Below, piece after piece: positions 47,326 to 60,220 of a stretch of DNA of 64,000 nt (its first letter is position 1; every line of letters starts with the position of its first letter). A program made the position numbers and the translations under genes. The notes beneath the pieces are model-generated. The model was not told the DNA's origin. It searched no databases and saw only the letters and a program-made list of their open reading frames with translations. The stretch comes from Strigops habroptila (taxonomy: Eukaryota > Chordata > Aves > Psittaciformes > Psittacidae), in assembly GCF_004027225.2 (NCBI RefSeq), contig NC_044278.2, positions 74,102,923 to 74,166,922 on the forward strand, read 5' to 3'.

Positions 47326-49454
47326 AATCAAGGAAGTTAGTAAGTTTTTGATCATAGAATCTCAAGATTTGTGACTGAAAGCTGAATAAAATACCTGCAA
47401 AACCACCAAACCAAAAAACTGCACCCCTGATGCTTTTTCTTTGTCTTTACTGATCAGGCACAAGGAGGACAAATTATAAGATATTGATGTGGATGTTATG
47501 AAACCTTCTTTCTCTCTGTTGATTGTCAGCAAAGCAATATGAAGAACTCCCACTAAGCAGGGATGCAATATACAGTCATTTCAACTACAGCCATGTGAAG
47601 TAGTCTGAGGCTTCCAGGCTATTGTAAAACTAAATGGGAAAGAAGTAGTGGAAGAAGCTATTAAGATACTTAAAAAGTGCTGTTCCAAGATAATATAAAA
47701 ATTATAGATGTCATCATTACAATTTTTTAATTGAACATGGGTATTTTCAAATAGATTTAAGCACAATTTAGTAGGATCTTCGTATTGTTTTGCTCTTCAT
47801 TGAAACATTGAAATAAATCTGGGAAACAGTTATTGATAGAAATTGAAACAGTAATATGTCAGCTGGAAGATCAGTAACAGGAGAAAGAAAGGATGCTGTT
47901 TTACTAAATAACTGAAGGAGAAAATAACAAATGCAACTACAGGCATATAAGATATATTTTACCTCATTAGACAAGAAATGTGTCTGGTAAAGAATTCAAA
48001 TTTAATTGGCTGAGAGAGCTAGATCATTTTCTGACAAAAAAAAAAAGAATTAGAATCTTGAATTTTATTAGCTAACAATACTGGTGTTATTAATTACACT
48101 TTGCACAGTTTGCAAAAAGCAAGCAAACATTTCTGTGGAAAAGGGTGCTTAAACACTGCAGTTGAAGCAACATTTCATTTTTTATCTTTCCACAGAAACT
48201 GTCCTATGAAAATATACCTAAACATTTTTCTTAACTTAAAAGATAGCATGGAAAGAGGGTATGTACCAGCCAGCAGAAGTCTTTGCTAAGATGAGTTTTG
48301 CTCAAAAATGTCACATGGCATTTCTTCTAAGGTTCAGCTTTAAAATTTCTTCTGAAGTGTTATCAGAACTCATTTGTAATGAAAAATATAATACTTCTGT
48401 TGCTTCGTTTCTTTTAGAATGGAGTCACAAAGGGCTCCAGCAGCTATGTCTGATTGAATCTGAATAGTCCAACCAGTCGAATCATTAAATTTATTACCTT
48501 GTAAAAATTCGCAAGATACATGTCCATAAATGTGAAAGCGTGTGTCATGTGTGAAGTTGGAACTTTGCTCAAACCAGGCCATAAGATTTTAGTCAATTCA
48601 TCACATTGTCATAGTCTGACAAGCCATTTATCAGACTCCATAAGAGATATAGCAATAGAAATAACACAAAATGCTGAAAGTCAGTTTCAGATTTGTGCTT
48701 TATATTTTCAATTAACACCCTTGATTTTCTGTGAATACAAAATTTTGCCTAGTGTGCAGCATACATAAGTGCTCAAGCACTTCATTGCTGGAGGCCTTAT
48801 TTGTGGCTGTATGTGAAAGGCATTCTTTAAAAGTGACATTTTTCATCTTTTGGTGATGTAAGAGATCAGTGAAGTTACTTTAAATAGAGACTTAGGAGTC
48901 TAAATATCCCTTATTTCTGTCTTGTTTCCAGCATTACCTAAGCCTTCATGTAAGTGTCTAGTATATTGAAAAGTTCTTGCTTAAATATCTATGCTCAGAA
49001 GTACTTTGGTCTAAAGATATATTAACTTCTTTCTCACATAAAGTCTGTTATATTCTAGAATATGTAGGATTCCAGTTATCCTTGGCACAATATGTTTATT
49101 TTTTCTCAGGCTGCATTTTGTTTGTAGTGATGCTGATCTTTTATATGTAGGAGATTAATAGTTAGAATGTTGTCCTGGAACTAAAATGACTTTTAAGTCA
49201 GTTTTAAAGATGCATCCTCAACATCTCAGGAAAATAATATTTCATTTAAAAAGAATAATTCTAGGCAAATATATGTACTGATTATACCCAGTTCTTGTGC
49301 AATCAAGAATGCAGAGTAACTAAGACCAGAAATAAATTGTGAAAGAGGAACCTTTCTACTTCAGTGCAATGACTTTTTAAAGATTTAATACTTACAAAAT
49401 AAAAAGAAAGTTTAGTGCATCATTATAAATGGCTCACAAAGTTCTGCCCCTCAG
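47326..49454. other. AT-rich intergenic, no gene recognised
   Basis: About 2.1 kb with no recognisable coding or repeat family. A short A run lies at about 48038-48048. Confidence 0.6.
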
Positions 49455-49531
49455 TTGCCTTGCCTTGGCAGGGGGATTGGACTAGATGATTTCCAGAGGT
49501 CCCTTACAACCCTAATGATTCTGTGATTCTG
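49455..49531 (+). mobile_element. CR1 LINE 3' tail, second subfamily type
   Basis: GGGGGATTGGACTAGATGAT, TTCCAGAGGTCCCTTACAAC and ATTCTGTGATTCTGG form a CR1 tail of the CTGTGATT type, unlike the CTATGATT tails elsewhere in the window. Confidence 0.82.
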
Positions 49532-50141
49532 GCTCAGGCACTCACACGAAAGGGTTCTTTTCTGGGGGCTGTATTGCTCATAATGGTCTAACACATCATG
49601 AATACTCAAGATGCACTTATTTGACATTTCCTTTCCCAGAAGAAAACTCAAACCTTTCCTGTTAGAGCTTTTCTGTAAGTTTTCCAGGTCTAAATTAGAA
49701 TTTATGATTAAATTAAAAGGAATTTCTGAGACTAATTGCATAAGACAAAGTCTGTCTACAGAAGTGTCCTGCGCATTCCATGGCATATATAGACCAGCAC
49801 ATGTATGGAAACATAGAGAAGAGATGCGTGATGTGGCTCTGGCACCTGAGACATTGCAAAGGATGGGTCACTGGGGCCATCATGAGGGGCAGCAGTGGGC
49901 AAGTCATGAGGGGCAGTGCAGCCTGGGCCAGCGGTGAGTGCAAGTGTACATGTGGCAGGAGGCTGTGCAGAACAAGGGCTGGGACAACATCACTGGCTTC
50001 TGGAGGAGTTCTCACCCTGGAGTGAGGGTCCAGCCACCCAGGGCAACACCTTGGACAAGACATGGTACCATACAGTTCCTTTGCCCCATCTCCAAACTCT
50101 AACCCCCACCGCCAGCTCCCTCCTGCCCAGCCCCACTGAGG
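49532..50141. other. upstream flank of ITPRIPL1-like copy B
   Basis: The sequence turns GC-rich from about 49790, with GGGGCAGCAGTGGGC- and GGGGCAGTGCAGCC-type repeats at 49880-49930. It may be the remains of the 5' UTR and intron of copy B. The open frames here are on both strands and give no recognised protein. Confidence 0.4.
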
Positions 50142-50165
50142 CCCCTTCTCTTCTGTCTTCCACAG
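50142..50165 (+). promoter_or_regulatory. splice acceptor-like site just before the ATG of copy B
   Basis: The pyrimidine tract CCCCTTCTCTTCTGTCTTCC is followed by ACAG, then GCC ATGG with the ATG at 50169-50171. An intron ending just before the start codon fits a gene whose coding region is in one exon. It argues that copy B arose by DNA duplication and not from a spliced mRNA. Confidence 0.5.
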
Positions 50166-50168
50166 GCC

Positions 50169-51250
50169 ATGGATGCCATTGTGTTCCTCATCCTAGCTGT
50201 GCTAGGCATTGTCCAGAGCACACTGCTGAGTTCATGAACTCAGCTGCTACAGGATACAGAGCAGATCTAGGAGAAGAACAGAGAGGCTGGGAAAGTCCTG
50301 CTCCTTGCTGCCTTCCAGCAATGGTGGTTCTGGGCCTGTGCTCTTGGGGCAAGAGCCTTGGTCCTGCTCCTGTGGCTCTACTGGAGGACCAGGAAGAGAA
50401 GCTGTAAGCGAGAAAGTAACTGCAAGCAGGACAACCATGGAAGTCCAGAGAAGGAGGAGGAGAGGGAGAAAGAAGAGGAGGAGGAGAATAGGGTAGAAGA
50501 TGATGATGATGACTTTGGTAATGCACATGATCTGGGCCAGTTCTGGACTGGTGACATCCAGTGGCCTGTGCCATACAGGGCTGAGATGTGCAAGTTGGTG
50601 GAGGATCTGGTAGATGAACTTCTTTGTGCCTGCCGAATATTTTGCAAGCATACCTTCAAGCCGCAGCTACAGCCAGCCATTGGGATGGGCTGTGTCTATG
50701 AAGGCTGGAGTGTCTGGGAGGACAATGTCCTCTACCGCCTGCCTGTGCCCCTGCAGCCTCCCCCTGGGCATCACTTTTGTTTGGAGCTGGACACCGCAGA
50801 GGAGGTGCTGACCAACGCCTCCTGCCTCCATGTGCAGCAAAAGCGTGTGTACACCAGGGAGCAGACGGTGGGAGACATGCTGTGCTTCCTCCACCACCAT
50901 GAGGATGATGTGAAAGCCAGCACTCTTTACACCATCTCTTACTTGGACATCCAAAAAACTGACTGCTGGTTCCAGATGTTGGTAAAAGACACCTAGAAGG
51001 TTATGCCTTTGTCACTGTGCTGCCAGCTGACAATGCTGACATGCTCCTGCAAGCTCCAGCTAACAAACACCTCCAAGGAAACCCTGTCTATTGAGGTGAT
51101 TTTGGGGTCCAGCTAGGTGACACCAACTTCTTTCTGAGCCTTGAGTAGGCAAAGGCCAGCTTGACCACCAGCATGGCGTGGTGGGAGAGCTGTGATGTGG
51201 CTGAGATGCACCACCGCACATGGCCAGTACAACATCCTCCACCACAGAAG
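50169..51250 (+). pseudogene. ITPRIPL1: ITPRIPL1-like pseudogene, copy B (longer copy)
   Basis: From ATG 50169 one frame carries, in order: a signal-anchor-like MDAIVFLILAVLGIVQST; a stop (TGA 50235); a stop (TAG 50268); a membrane segment (FQQWWFWACALG, then LVLLLWLYW); a basic RTRKRSCKRES; an acidic stretch with runs of Glu and Asp; the Mab-21-like core (LQPAIGMGCVYEGW, VLYRLPVPLQPPPGHHFCLE, MLCFLHHHEDDVKAS); SYLDIQKTDCWFQMLV; a stop (TAG 50994); and decayed C-terminal blocks (CKLQLTNTSKETLSIEVILG, then AEMHHRTWPVQH). The SLLD-type residues before TLYT are missing compared with the family pattern. The last ~150 residues expected are absent after about 51250. At least three in-frame stops make it non-coding. 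Core 50555-50922 matches copy A except at one base. Confidence 0.88.
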
Positions 51251-54200
51251 AGAGAACTTACTCTAACAGAAAGAAATAGATGAATAGGTAAAAGGTAAAT
51301 CTTGTTCTTAGGAGCTAAGGAAAAAAAAAAATTAAAAAATTAAAAATCCTAAATTTAGAAAGGAAGAATAACTATTTCAGTTATTCCATTTCTAAAATGT
51401 AGTCTTGTCTCTTTTCTCGTGCTGGCATTAGAAGTTGTCCTTGTAGCATACTTATCTATCATTGTCTGTAGGTGTTTCATCAGGTTTCGTTTCTCCTCCA
51501 GTCCTTCAGATTAAAAAACATGGCAAGAAAATTCCAACCCAAACCTAAACTAAACTGCACATAATAAAAAAAGCAACCTTCTCATCCTGTTGCCCTGAGT
51601 CATAACACTTGGAACATTCTACCTTTTCTCCTGGTTTTGTACTCCAGGCAAAAAGTTTTTCAGTATTTTGTTCCCTTTAGTAAGTCTTGATTCTTGCTCC
51701 TCACATCTTTTCTCCATCTTCATGCTGCTCCTCTTCAGCTCAGTCTTTATTTTGCTTCACTCTATACTGCTAAAGCTGTGTTTGGAGCAGCTGAAACTAA
51801 GCCCTCACAGCAAAAGATCCATGAACTGTGAAGTGCCTATCAAGACAAATTCACATTGTGATTTTTTTTTTTCTTACTCTTTTCCTCTGGTTTTCTAAAA
51901 ATAGCAGCAGAGATAAGAAGATAGATACAGATCTGATTTCCTTGGTGTCATTGTAGAGCCAGAGTGAAGTATATCTCTCTCTTTTTCTGGCAAAAAAGAA
52001 GGAGGAGACACAAACAAACCAGCAGCTAGGGCCACTTGACTATCTCAACTATTCTGAGTAATGTGGATGACTAACATGCTTCAGTAATTTCTAATATTCT
52101 GCCCCTCTTTTCAAAATTACCAGTGCAAAATGTCAGAGCTTGCTGTATGATAACAATCATATTTCAATATAACTTTCCACTTCAAAGCTCTTTGTTGGAG
52201 AGTGGAAGGAATCCAATACTGTAATATAAACATAAAACAGTCTTAATATGGTTGTGAAAGCAACCATGTATTTAAAGTGTACGTCCCAAATTTTATTTGC
52301 TCTTCCCCTCCCCCATTGTTTTTCATCACAGCCAGTGCAGTAGAGCATAGAGAGCTATGAACATCAAAAAGGTACCCATTAAAAACCACATCTAATAAAT
52401 ATATCTTGGACAGAGCATCACCTTCTAATGAGAAGATATTTGTCAAAAATATTTTCACTAGCTCTGGTTACTCAAAATAATCTGAGTACACTCAAAATAA
52501 TCCCCATTGCTTCCCCATGAAGAAATCAGCATCCTGAGTTGTTATATATTTTGAGATATACAAGCAAGAATAATTTCTGGAATATGGTGTGTTAGGATAC
52601 CACATATTTGCTAGATTTTAGATAATAATTTCTAAAGCACTTTGTTTAGAAATACTACTAAGTCTACAGTTATTATTCAACTAATTATTATACAGTATGC
52701 AAAGTGAATAAGAGCAAGGACAGGCCATAAAATTGTTGATGTTTCTTGAAGAGGAAAGTCAGAAGTATGTGTTACATTTTTCTTTTTTCCTTGTGTTACT
52801 GCCCATTTTATAAAACCAGCATAAATTTATCAGCATTTAAATAATGCTTAAACTATTCAGCATCAGTTTTTTGGGTTTTTTTTAAGTAAGATTTAAAATG
52901 TAATGTAAAAGTAGAGAACTTTGACTCATCCTTAATATGAAGACACAATTACACCTGTTTTATCACAGGGGGTATTATTTTATCTTCAGTAATTTGTCCC
53001 TTTATGATTATTGCTATCAACATAGCATTTTGAAAAGCTGTTTAATCCACTTCAGATTTTGAAGTGGTACCACAATAAATCTTAAGTTATTGCTATAAGT
53101 GATTTTGATGTCAACAATTCTGGGTTTAACTTATCAGATTAAGTCTTGTAATGGAGAAAATGCTAGGAAAACCATCAGAATGCGAGGAAAAAACCCCTGA
53201 CATTATAAATACTAAAGCTACCAGCATGCAAAAAAAAGTTTGGGTTGGACCACAGTATTCTGCTTTAAAGCTAGAGAGAAAAGGGAGAGTCAACATATAG
53301 CATTGGTAGTGCTAAAATTAAACAGTATACTGCTCAAAGTGGTATTATTCTGCAATAAGTCTCCTAATACATTTAGTGGGATATTATTATATACTCATCG
53401 AGTCAATTGATTATTAATTGGCCATTTGCCTAGAAGTTATTTTCTTGGGTTTTGTTGTGTTTTGTTTTTGTTTTTTTTTAAGACAAACAAAGTAGCAATA
53501 GAGTTGGTTTGGGTTTTTTTTGTCATCAGTCATTGAAGTAAAGAGTGGGCAAGTAGCTTATATGCCAAGGCAGGTACATTTTTGCAGCAGTGTTGCAAGG
53601 ATTTCTAAAGTAATACACTTAATGAGACACAGGAATCATTGCAGTTTCTGATCAAGGCTCTTGGGACCAATTATCCAGCTGGAATAAATCATAAAAGAAA
53701 ATACTTGCTGTGTCTTTTTCTCCAGAGGTAGAAAGCAATTTTATTTCACATATTTTAAAAGGAAGGTAATGACTGACAGCTTGAATATCATTAGGGTAGG
53801 GACTCTGTTTATCTTCTTTTTTTCCCCACTGTGTATAGAATTTTTGAGGTATCATTCTTGACCAGGGTCTCTTGCTGGATATCACAGTTAATAATACAGT
53901 AAATACTTTAAATCTTTACTAAACTAATACTCATCTGTGTGAGAGAAATGCAGTGAAAACTAAATTCATGAAGGCTTAACTGAATTGGAGTTAAGGAAAT
54001 AACGGAAATTATGAGCAGACTCAAGGAGTGAGAAGGGAGATTAATGCCTGAGCATTCAGAAAAGTGGAATAATTGTGCTTAGTTTTTCAGAGAGTGATAT
54101 TTACACTCAGAGACAGAGGGAAAGACTGCATTGACAAAGAGATAAAACAATTCTCTTTCTTTAATTTTAAAATACAGGTTTGGATTTAGTTGCATTTCCA

Positions 54201-54750
54201 CATGGAACTCTCAGTTGGTTCTGTACCTTCCCTAAAAGAAAAATTGCTAGCCAAAATTCTAATTTTATCAAAAGTCCTTCATGTAGGCTTTTCAGCCAAA
54301 ATTTAGTTAACAAATTGTCTGCTGCTACTTACACATCTCATTATTTTTTTAAGGAAGATAGATAGATAAAATATTAATTGCCAATTTTTATACAACTTTT
54401 CAGTTCATGCTTTATTTGGGATTAGAGGTGAGATCACAAAGAAATAAACAGAATTTAGAATACAATATTTTTCATTTAACAAAATAAAAAATCGATCTCT
54501 GAAAAATGAAGCTTTCTACAAATTTTGAACAAGTGAAATGCTTCGAAGACTGACATGTCTAGTATCTATAGATACATCCTGATGAACAGATGGAAGAATG
54601 ATCAGTTTCCTTCAGTGTTGTCATTGCTTCAGTTACCATAATAATCTGATTTACTTATTCTGACTCAAGGTCTTAACTCAGAAAGAAAACTGTTGCATTT
54701 TGCTGTGTGAGGTTAGACTTAGAACAACAAAACCACACACCACCATATGT
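51251..54750. other. AT-rich intergenic, no gene recognised
   Basis: About 3.5 kb. It has an A run near 51319-51330, a T run near 51861-51870, T-rich patches at 53460-53522 and a short GATA repeat near 54356-54367. No coding homology was recognised. Confidence 0.6.
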
Positions 54751-54751
54751 A

Positions 54752-55233
54752 TGTTGGAGCGAGTCCAGAGGAGGGCCACGAGGATGATAAGAGGGCTGGA
54801 GCACCTCCCATATGAAGACAGGCTGAGAGAGTTGGGGCTGTTCAGCCTGGAGAAGAGAAGGCTGCGTGGAGACCTCATAGCAGCCTTCCAGTATCTGAAG
54901 GGGGTCTACAAGGATGCTGGGGAGGGACTTTTCATTAGGGACTGTAGTGGTAGGACAAGGGGTAATGGGTTCAAACTTAAACAGGGGAAGTTTAGATTAG
55001 ATATAAGGAAGAAGTTCTTTACTGTGATGGTGGTGAAGCACTGGAATAGGTTGCCCAGGGAGGTTGTGGATGCTCCATCCCTGGCAGTGTTCAAGGCCAG
55101 GTCGGACAAAGCCTTAGACCACATGGTTTAGGGCAAGGTGTCCCTGCCCATGGGAGGGGGGTTGGAACTAGATGATCTTAAGGTCCTTTCCAACCCTTAC
55201 TATTCTATGATTCTATGATTCTATGATTCTATG
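54752..55233 (+). mobile_element. CR1 LINE 3' end with open C-terminal frame
   Basis: The element enters ORF2 at [20 protein letters not shown] and stays open for about 126 codons to the TAG at 55129-55131. It passes through [36 protein letters not shown] and [15 protein letters not shown]. The 3' UTR and three or four ATTCTATG units (about 55200-55233) follow. It has no catalytic domain. It is close in sequence to the C-terminus of the 39.4-kb copy and probably of the same subfamily. Confidence 0.93.
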
Positions 55234-55750
55234 TGATGCGCTATGTTGTATAGTAGTTAAATATACAATAACTTTGATAGATGAGCTAGGTAGAATTTAA
55301 ATTTGAGATCCATTAAATCAATAGTGACAGCCTCAACTTTATTTATAAATAATTATCCTTGGGCAGATAAGCAGCATTAGAAATGTATATGATTGATTGA
55401 AAATTAATGACTTGTTCTGAGCCTTTGCACTCATTTATATATGGAGACCTAACAGTATCTCAATATTGTGACAACGCACTTGACCCCCTTAACCAAACTA
55501 TCAATAGTTTGGTACAGGCTCCAAAGGAGGTAAAGGCCAGAACTGTAGTCGAACCAAGAACTCCTCTAAGAAACCCACAAAAGAGCAGAGTGACCCAGTG
55601 AGCATCATTGCACATGAGCTTGGAACACCAATTATGCAATTAACACACAGATAGTAGGTGGGTTTTCCAAGACTCTTTTATCAAGGAGCAAAAAAAGTTG
55701 TGGGTACAAGGAGTCTCATATATACCTTTCCTATTGTATGCAATTTGACT
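55234..55750. other. intergenic, possibly part of a retroviral remnant
   Basis: A plus frame of 64 codons (55407-55601) contains LDPLNQTINSLVQAPKEVKA. This could be a retroviral remnant given the LTR-like sequence next door, but it is not identifiable. Otherwise the interval is AT-rich. Confidence 0.3.
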
Positions 55751-56260
55751 ATGAGCCATTCATTTTATCCCATAAATATGATAGCCTAAGTGAGCCACCT
55801 TTGAGTTCTCCCTGCTAGGCAGCATGGCTGCATGCTGGTGATCTCTCCTTGAGCTGGGACACCTCCCAAGGTTGTTTCTTGAGGAAAACCTCTCTACTAA
55901 CACCAGACCTTTGGATGAGTCTAATTTGAGTTCTCTCTGAAGTTGCAACTGGACTGTATGCTAGTGATTCTTCTCTTGAGCTGGGATGCCTCTCAAGGTT
56001 TGAGATTCCTTGCCTGATTGAGAGATCCTTCCTTACCCAAGGTGGAAAGACCTCTTATTTGCAACAGATCCTTGGTCAAGTTGCTGATAGCATGCTAAAT
56101 TAATACCAGTGAAATCCATGTAAATTCATTTAGACATCAACTGTTGTCCACATCTGAGACAAAGATTGGACCTAGTCGCATGTAGGCTTCATCAGGAGTT
56201 TAGAAAGCAAGATGGTCCACTCTGAACCTTGTGACTCATTAGGAGGATCTCACCCTTTTG
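55751..56260 (+). mobile_element. possible retroviral LTR remnant
   Basis: The block style (CTCCTTGAGCTGGGACACCT, TTGAGAGATCCTTCCTTACC, CTGAGACAAAGATTGGACCT, then GCTTCATCAGGAG) resembles R-U5 regions of avian gamma-type endogenous retroviruses. An imperfect 125-bp tandem repeat is inside: TTGAGTTCTC starts at 55801 and again at 55926. No TG...CA ends, target duplication or primer binding site was identified. Confidence 0.35.
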
Positions 56261-59200
56261 CATCCTCAATCTCTGTGTAAATCTTTCTATATTGATTCTA
56301 ATTTCATTTCCCTTTGTATGTTTCATCCATTTAGTAATAGAGTGAATCTTGACATTGAACTTCGTTAGCTGCACTTTTCTGAATTCATATTAAAACTGCT
56401 TTTGCTAATACCTCTGATAGTGTTTCTTTAAGCAACCTAAATCTCTTGTCTGTGACAAATTGTCATAGTCTGCAGGATCCTAAATCAGGATTTGTGACAA
56501 ATATTCAGACCTATATAAAATTGTATGATAAGGGACGTGAAAGTCCCCAAAACTAGGAAGACAATAATTTGTCCCTCATTTGAGACTCCTCATACAATTC
56601 CACTGTCCTTTCCACTTCAGAATTCTGAACTTAACTTTTAAGACTGTTAATGGATGAATTCCACAAACTAAACAGCGATCTGATTACGATTTCTGTGAAG
56701 AACTCCTACCAAATTGGAAGGTATTCAGGAGCAGCTGGAATTTATGCTTTAATTTGTTCAGCAGTTTAGAAAAAAAGATAAAAAAATATCAGATAAGTTA
56801 TTCCTTCTTTTTTTGCAGCTATTCAAAATTGCTATGAAACTGAAAACAAAAATATCTCTGAGAATTAGCTGTTACAAATACCTAATTGTATCTTTATGAA
56901 ATACCAGTGTTTGGTGTAAATTCATTTAACGAAAGGCAGACATGAAAAGAGATATTTTCAGAAGCTGAACTTCTGTCAAAGAATTTGTTAGTACAATAAT
57001 TCTTTGATCCAAAGCATTAAGGTCAAATTATAGAAGTTCTGGGGAAGGCATTTACAGAGTAACAATACTTATCCTGGCAAAGTTAGTTGAGAATACAGTG
57101 TTATCCTAAAGGGTAAGTGTAACAGTTCAGAGGTTTGTTTTTTTCAGATGTTATTCAAGATCTTTATAGTATTTATGCAGACGGTGCCCCCAAAGCATAG
57201 TTTACTTAAAACTTTTAAAGGGTTTAGTTATCTATTTTAAAATTTTTCATTTCTAAATGTATTGTTACAGAAATTTCAATTTTAATAATTGTAGAATACA
57301 GTTTCTCATCCTTCCACAGATACTGAGAAGGAAGACAATGTTTCTATAGAGGAAAGATAAATCCGACACATGTCAAAGAAAAGAAATCAGGGAAAACAAA
57401 AAAGGTCATCTTTCAATGACATGGTTAAGCTCTTTAAAAAATCCAAACAAATCTTCTACTCCCTTTACCCTGTGACAATCCTTTGCTGTCTGTCCTAGAT
57501 CTACTACTGTTTCTTCCCTCTGTATGTCCCATTTTTAAGGCTATAATTGGGAACTTATCATCTCCCTTTCTCCCTTTTGTGCTGTTGCATGTGGCAGTGT
57601 CCCCATAGAACCACATCTTGTTAGTCCCAATTGACACAACCTATGTCTAGGTAAAAAAATTTTGAACTTTCCAGGGCTTCCAAGTTGGAGGAACTTTGTG
57701 TTGTTAATTAACTAACGGTCTTCTTTAGACGTTTCCTTTAAAGCCTAAAAAAAAAAAAAATAAAAAAAAATGCAATATTCACTTTACAAATCATATAAAT
57801 CTATTTTAGAGCAAATTTCTGGGGGAAAAAAAAAACAACAAAACAAAGCAAATTAAAAAAAAAAAAAAACCAAAACCAAAAAAAACAACCAAAAAACCCC
57901 TGAAAAACCGAACATACCACCATCTTTTCCTAGAAATAATTTGTGTCAATTAAAACTATCCCTTATCTTGGGGTTTGTTAATTATTATAAGAATGATAAC
58001 AGGGTAAATTCCTTAAAGTACGGGAAAGATCATGAGCTCAATGCTGTGTTGTGTCAGAGTGCAAAGTGAAAAAAATATCTTTTTTCACTTTCAGTTTCAG
58101 TTAAGTGGAGATTAAGCTGTTCCTAGGAGGGACATGGCATTCACTGGAGGAAAGACCTTTGGAGAAAAGCTAAACAGAAAGCAACAGCTTGAAGAACTGG
58201 ATTACCCAGGACACACTTAAATTGCAGGCACATCTGTTGTAGGTAGTTAATTTGCTATGACAATTTATGCTTTAATCTTTTAGCAAATATGCCTAGAAGC
58301 AATGCAATGAATAACTTCAAAATAAATAAATTAATCTGCATAGGTGTGAAAACAGGAATTCAGTCTTTTCAGTTGTTTGGGCAACCTGCCATTACTACTT
58401 TCTGTAGCACTTCCAGTACTTCCATTTTTGGATGTACATGAATAACGGATGAGCACTAAGTATACGATGTATAAATTAACATTGTGGAACAACAGCCATT
58501 CCAGTCCATCTGCATTTTTTTTCTTAGCATCTCTGTAATATGTAACTATATGCATGTGTACATTAATGTATATGAATGTCTTCCTTTCCAAAATAAAAGA
58601 AAAAATAATAGTTGATGATGCAACAGAAAATTTTCAAATGCCAATTATTACTATATAATGGAGGAAGTGCTTACCAATGAATATTTTATGATCCTGCACA
58701 TTAATTCCATTATTCAGAAATGCTGAGGTTATATTCCAGATGATAAAATATAATTCTTCCTATTTCACACCCTAATTAAGGACAGATTTGAATTCACCTT
58801 GCAAAATCTATTAAGATTCTAACTTAGAGGTACAGGTCAAATGTAAATTACCTGACAATTATGAGTGAGAGTCCAGAAAGTGCCAGCTGTAAGTGCTTGG
58901 AGACTATCTTTTGGTGGCCTCATTAGGGATATTTTAAATGAATACATAAACTCGAAAAAAAAAAAAGGAAAAGCTTTTTTTTTAAGTTTGCAATTAATAA
59001 GTAGTGTTGATAATATCTTGGTCAGAAATGCTGAAGAAGAAATATTTTGAAAATTAAATAAATTAATGATATGAAGAAATATAAAATAGAAATACCAAAT
59101 ACTTAATACACAATTTTCAGTGATGAAACATATATATAATTCCTATGGTCTTAAGTGGAAGTATAAAAGCATAAGTCTCTTTCCAAAATTAGCAAAAGGA

Positions 59201-59849
59201 GGGTTGTATAGATACAGGTTTATTTTATATGTATGTATACTGTGAGACATTGGCTTTCCTCTTTCACACCGTTAGCACGTACTTCCAGGTAAAGAGTTCC
59301 TTGCCCTGGCTTGCTTTGCCTTGTCTTTCTGTTGCTTTGTCTCTTACCTTGACTCTTGCCATGCCTCCTGCCTTGCCTTTTATCTTTTCCCCTGAAATCC
59401 TGCTAATTATATTGTATTTTTCTGGTACTGAGTTCTCAAAATCACAGAAAGCAATAGACCAATTATGATGTAGTTTCTCAAATAAATAATGTGAAAATAC
59501 TTATCTTTCTAAGCCAAAATAGGTCTGGGGCAGAGATCTTTGGACAACAATGACAAACAGGACCCTGTTGAGTTTCTGAACTCTTCTTTTTTTAAAAAAT
59601 GCTTATTTTTACAGTCATCTAAACTAATATAAAATTAAGACTACTAAACTAACATTGCAATTGTTAGTTTTTGCTTTTTTGATTATCCTTATCTCATACT
59701 CATCTCGCCTGTTACCAACTTCTGACTTAACTTGGTTTTCACTTTTAAGAACAGGTTAGGCCAAGTTATTAAAACCCCGACAAAGCTTAAAAGTCTCTTT
59801 AGAGAAGAATTATTTGAAAGGCACAACTGTGGAATCACTAAATAAAGTT
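56261..59849. other. AT-rich intergenic with simple repeats
   Basis: It contains the A-rich block at 57741-57891 and an imperfect pyrimidine-rich repeat of CTTGCC/CTTGTC motifs at about 59298-59385, where a plus frame (59229-59468) is probably incidental. No gene was recognised. Confidence 0.55.
57741..57891 (+). repeat. A-rich low-complexity block
   Basis: Several A runs of 8-15 bases separated by AT-rich or AAC/AACC spacers. No LINE or retrogene body was seen next to it. Confidence 0.85.
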
Positions 59850-60030
59850 AAAAAATAATATAAAAAGTGTAATATAATATCATATCATATCATAATGTAC
59901 AATATGTATAATATGTATAATACGTACATGTATAATATGTATAATATATAATCTATTATATACATAATATATTATATAAAATAATAATCTAATATTATAA
60001 TAATATAAGTAATATAAAAAATACCTTACC
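59850..60030. repeat. AT-rich array with ATAATATGT-type units
   Basis: TATAATATG(T/C)-like units repeat, with a short CATAT-repeat at 59881-59893. The array is self-complementary in places and could form cruciforms. Confidence 0.8.
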
Positions 60031-60140
60031 TAAACTGTAATATAAATAACACCTTACTTCACTTTCCTAGGAAAGGCAGACTCCCTCTTTTTTCCACATA
60101 AACATCTTCCCAGTGTTATAAACTTCACTATAAGCATTCT

Positions 60141-60220
60141 GTTGTAATCAGTAACATTCTCTATATAATCAGTAACATTTTGTTATAATCAGTAACATTC
60201 TGTTATAATCAGTAATGTAT
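60141..60220 (+). repeat. 20-bp tandem repeat, four units
   Basis: Units of GTTATAATCAGTAACATTCT start at 60141, 60161, 60182 and 60202, with a few substitutions and a last unit that decays. Confidence 0.9.

Noticed and set aside
49916-50407. 163-codon plus-strand frame over the start of ITPRIPL1-like copy B
   Set aside because: The family-like residues are in a different frame (starting 50169); this frame has no recognised content.
59850-60030. AT-rich self-complementary array as a replication origin
   Set aside because: Composition alone is no evidence for an origin in a vertebrate genome.
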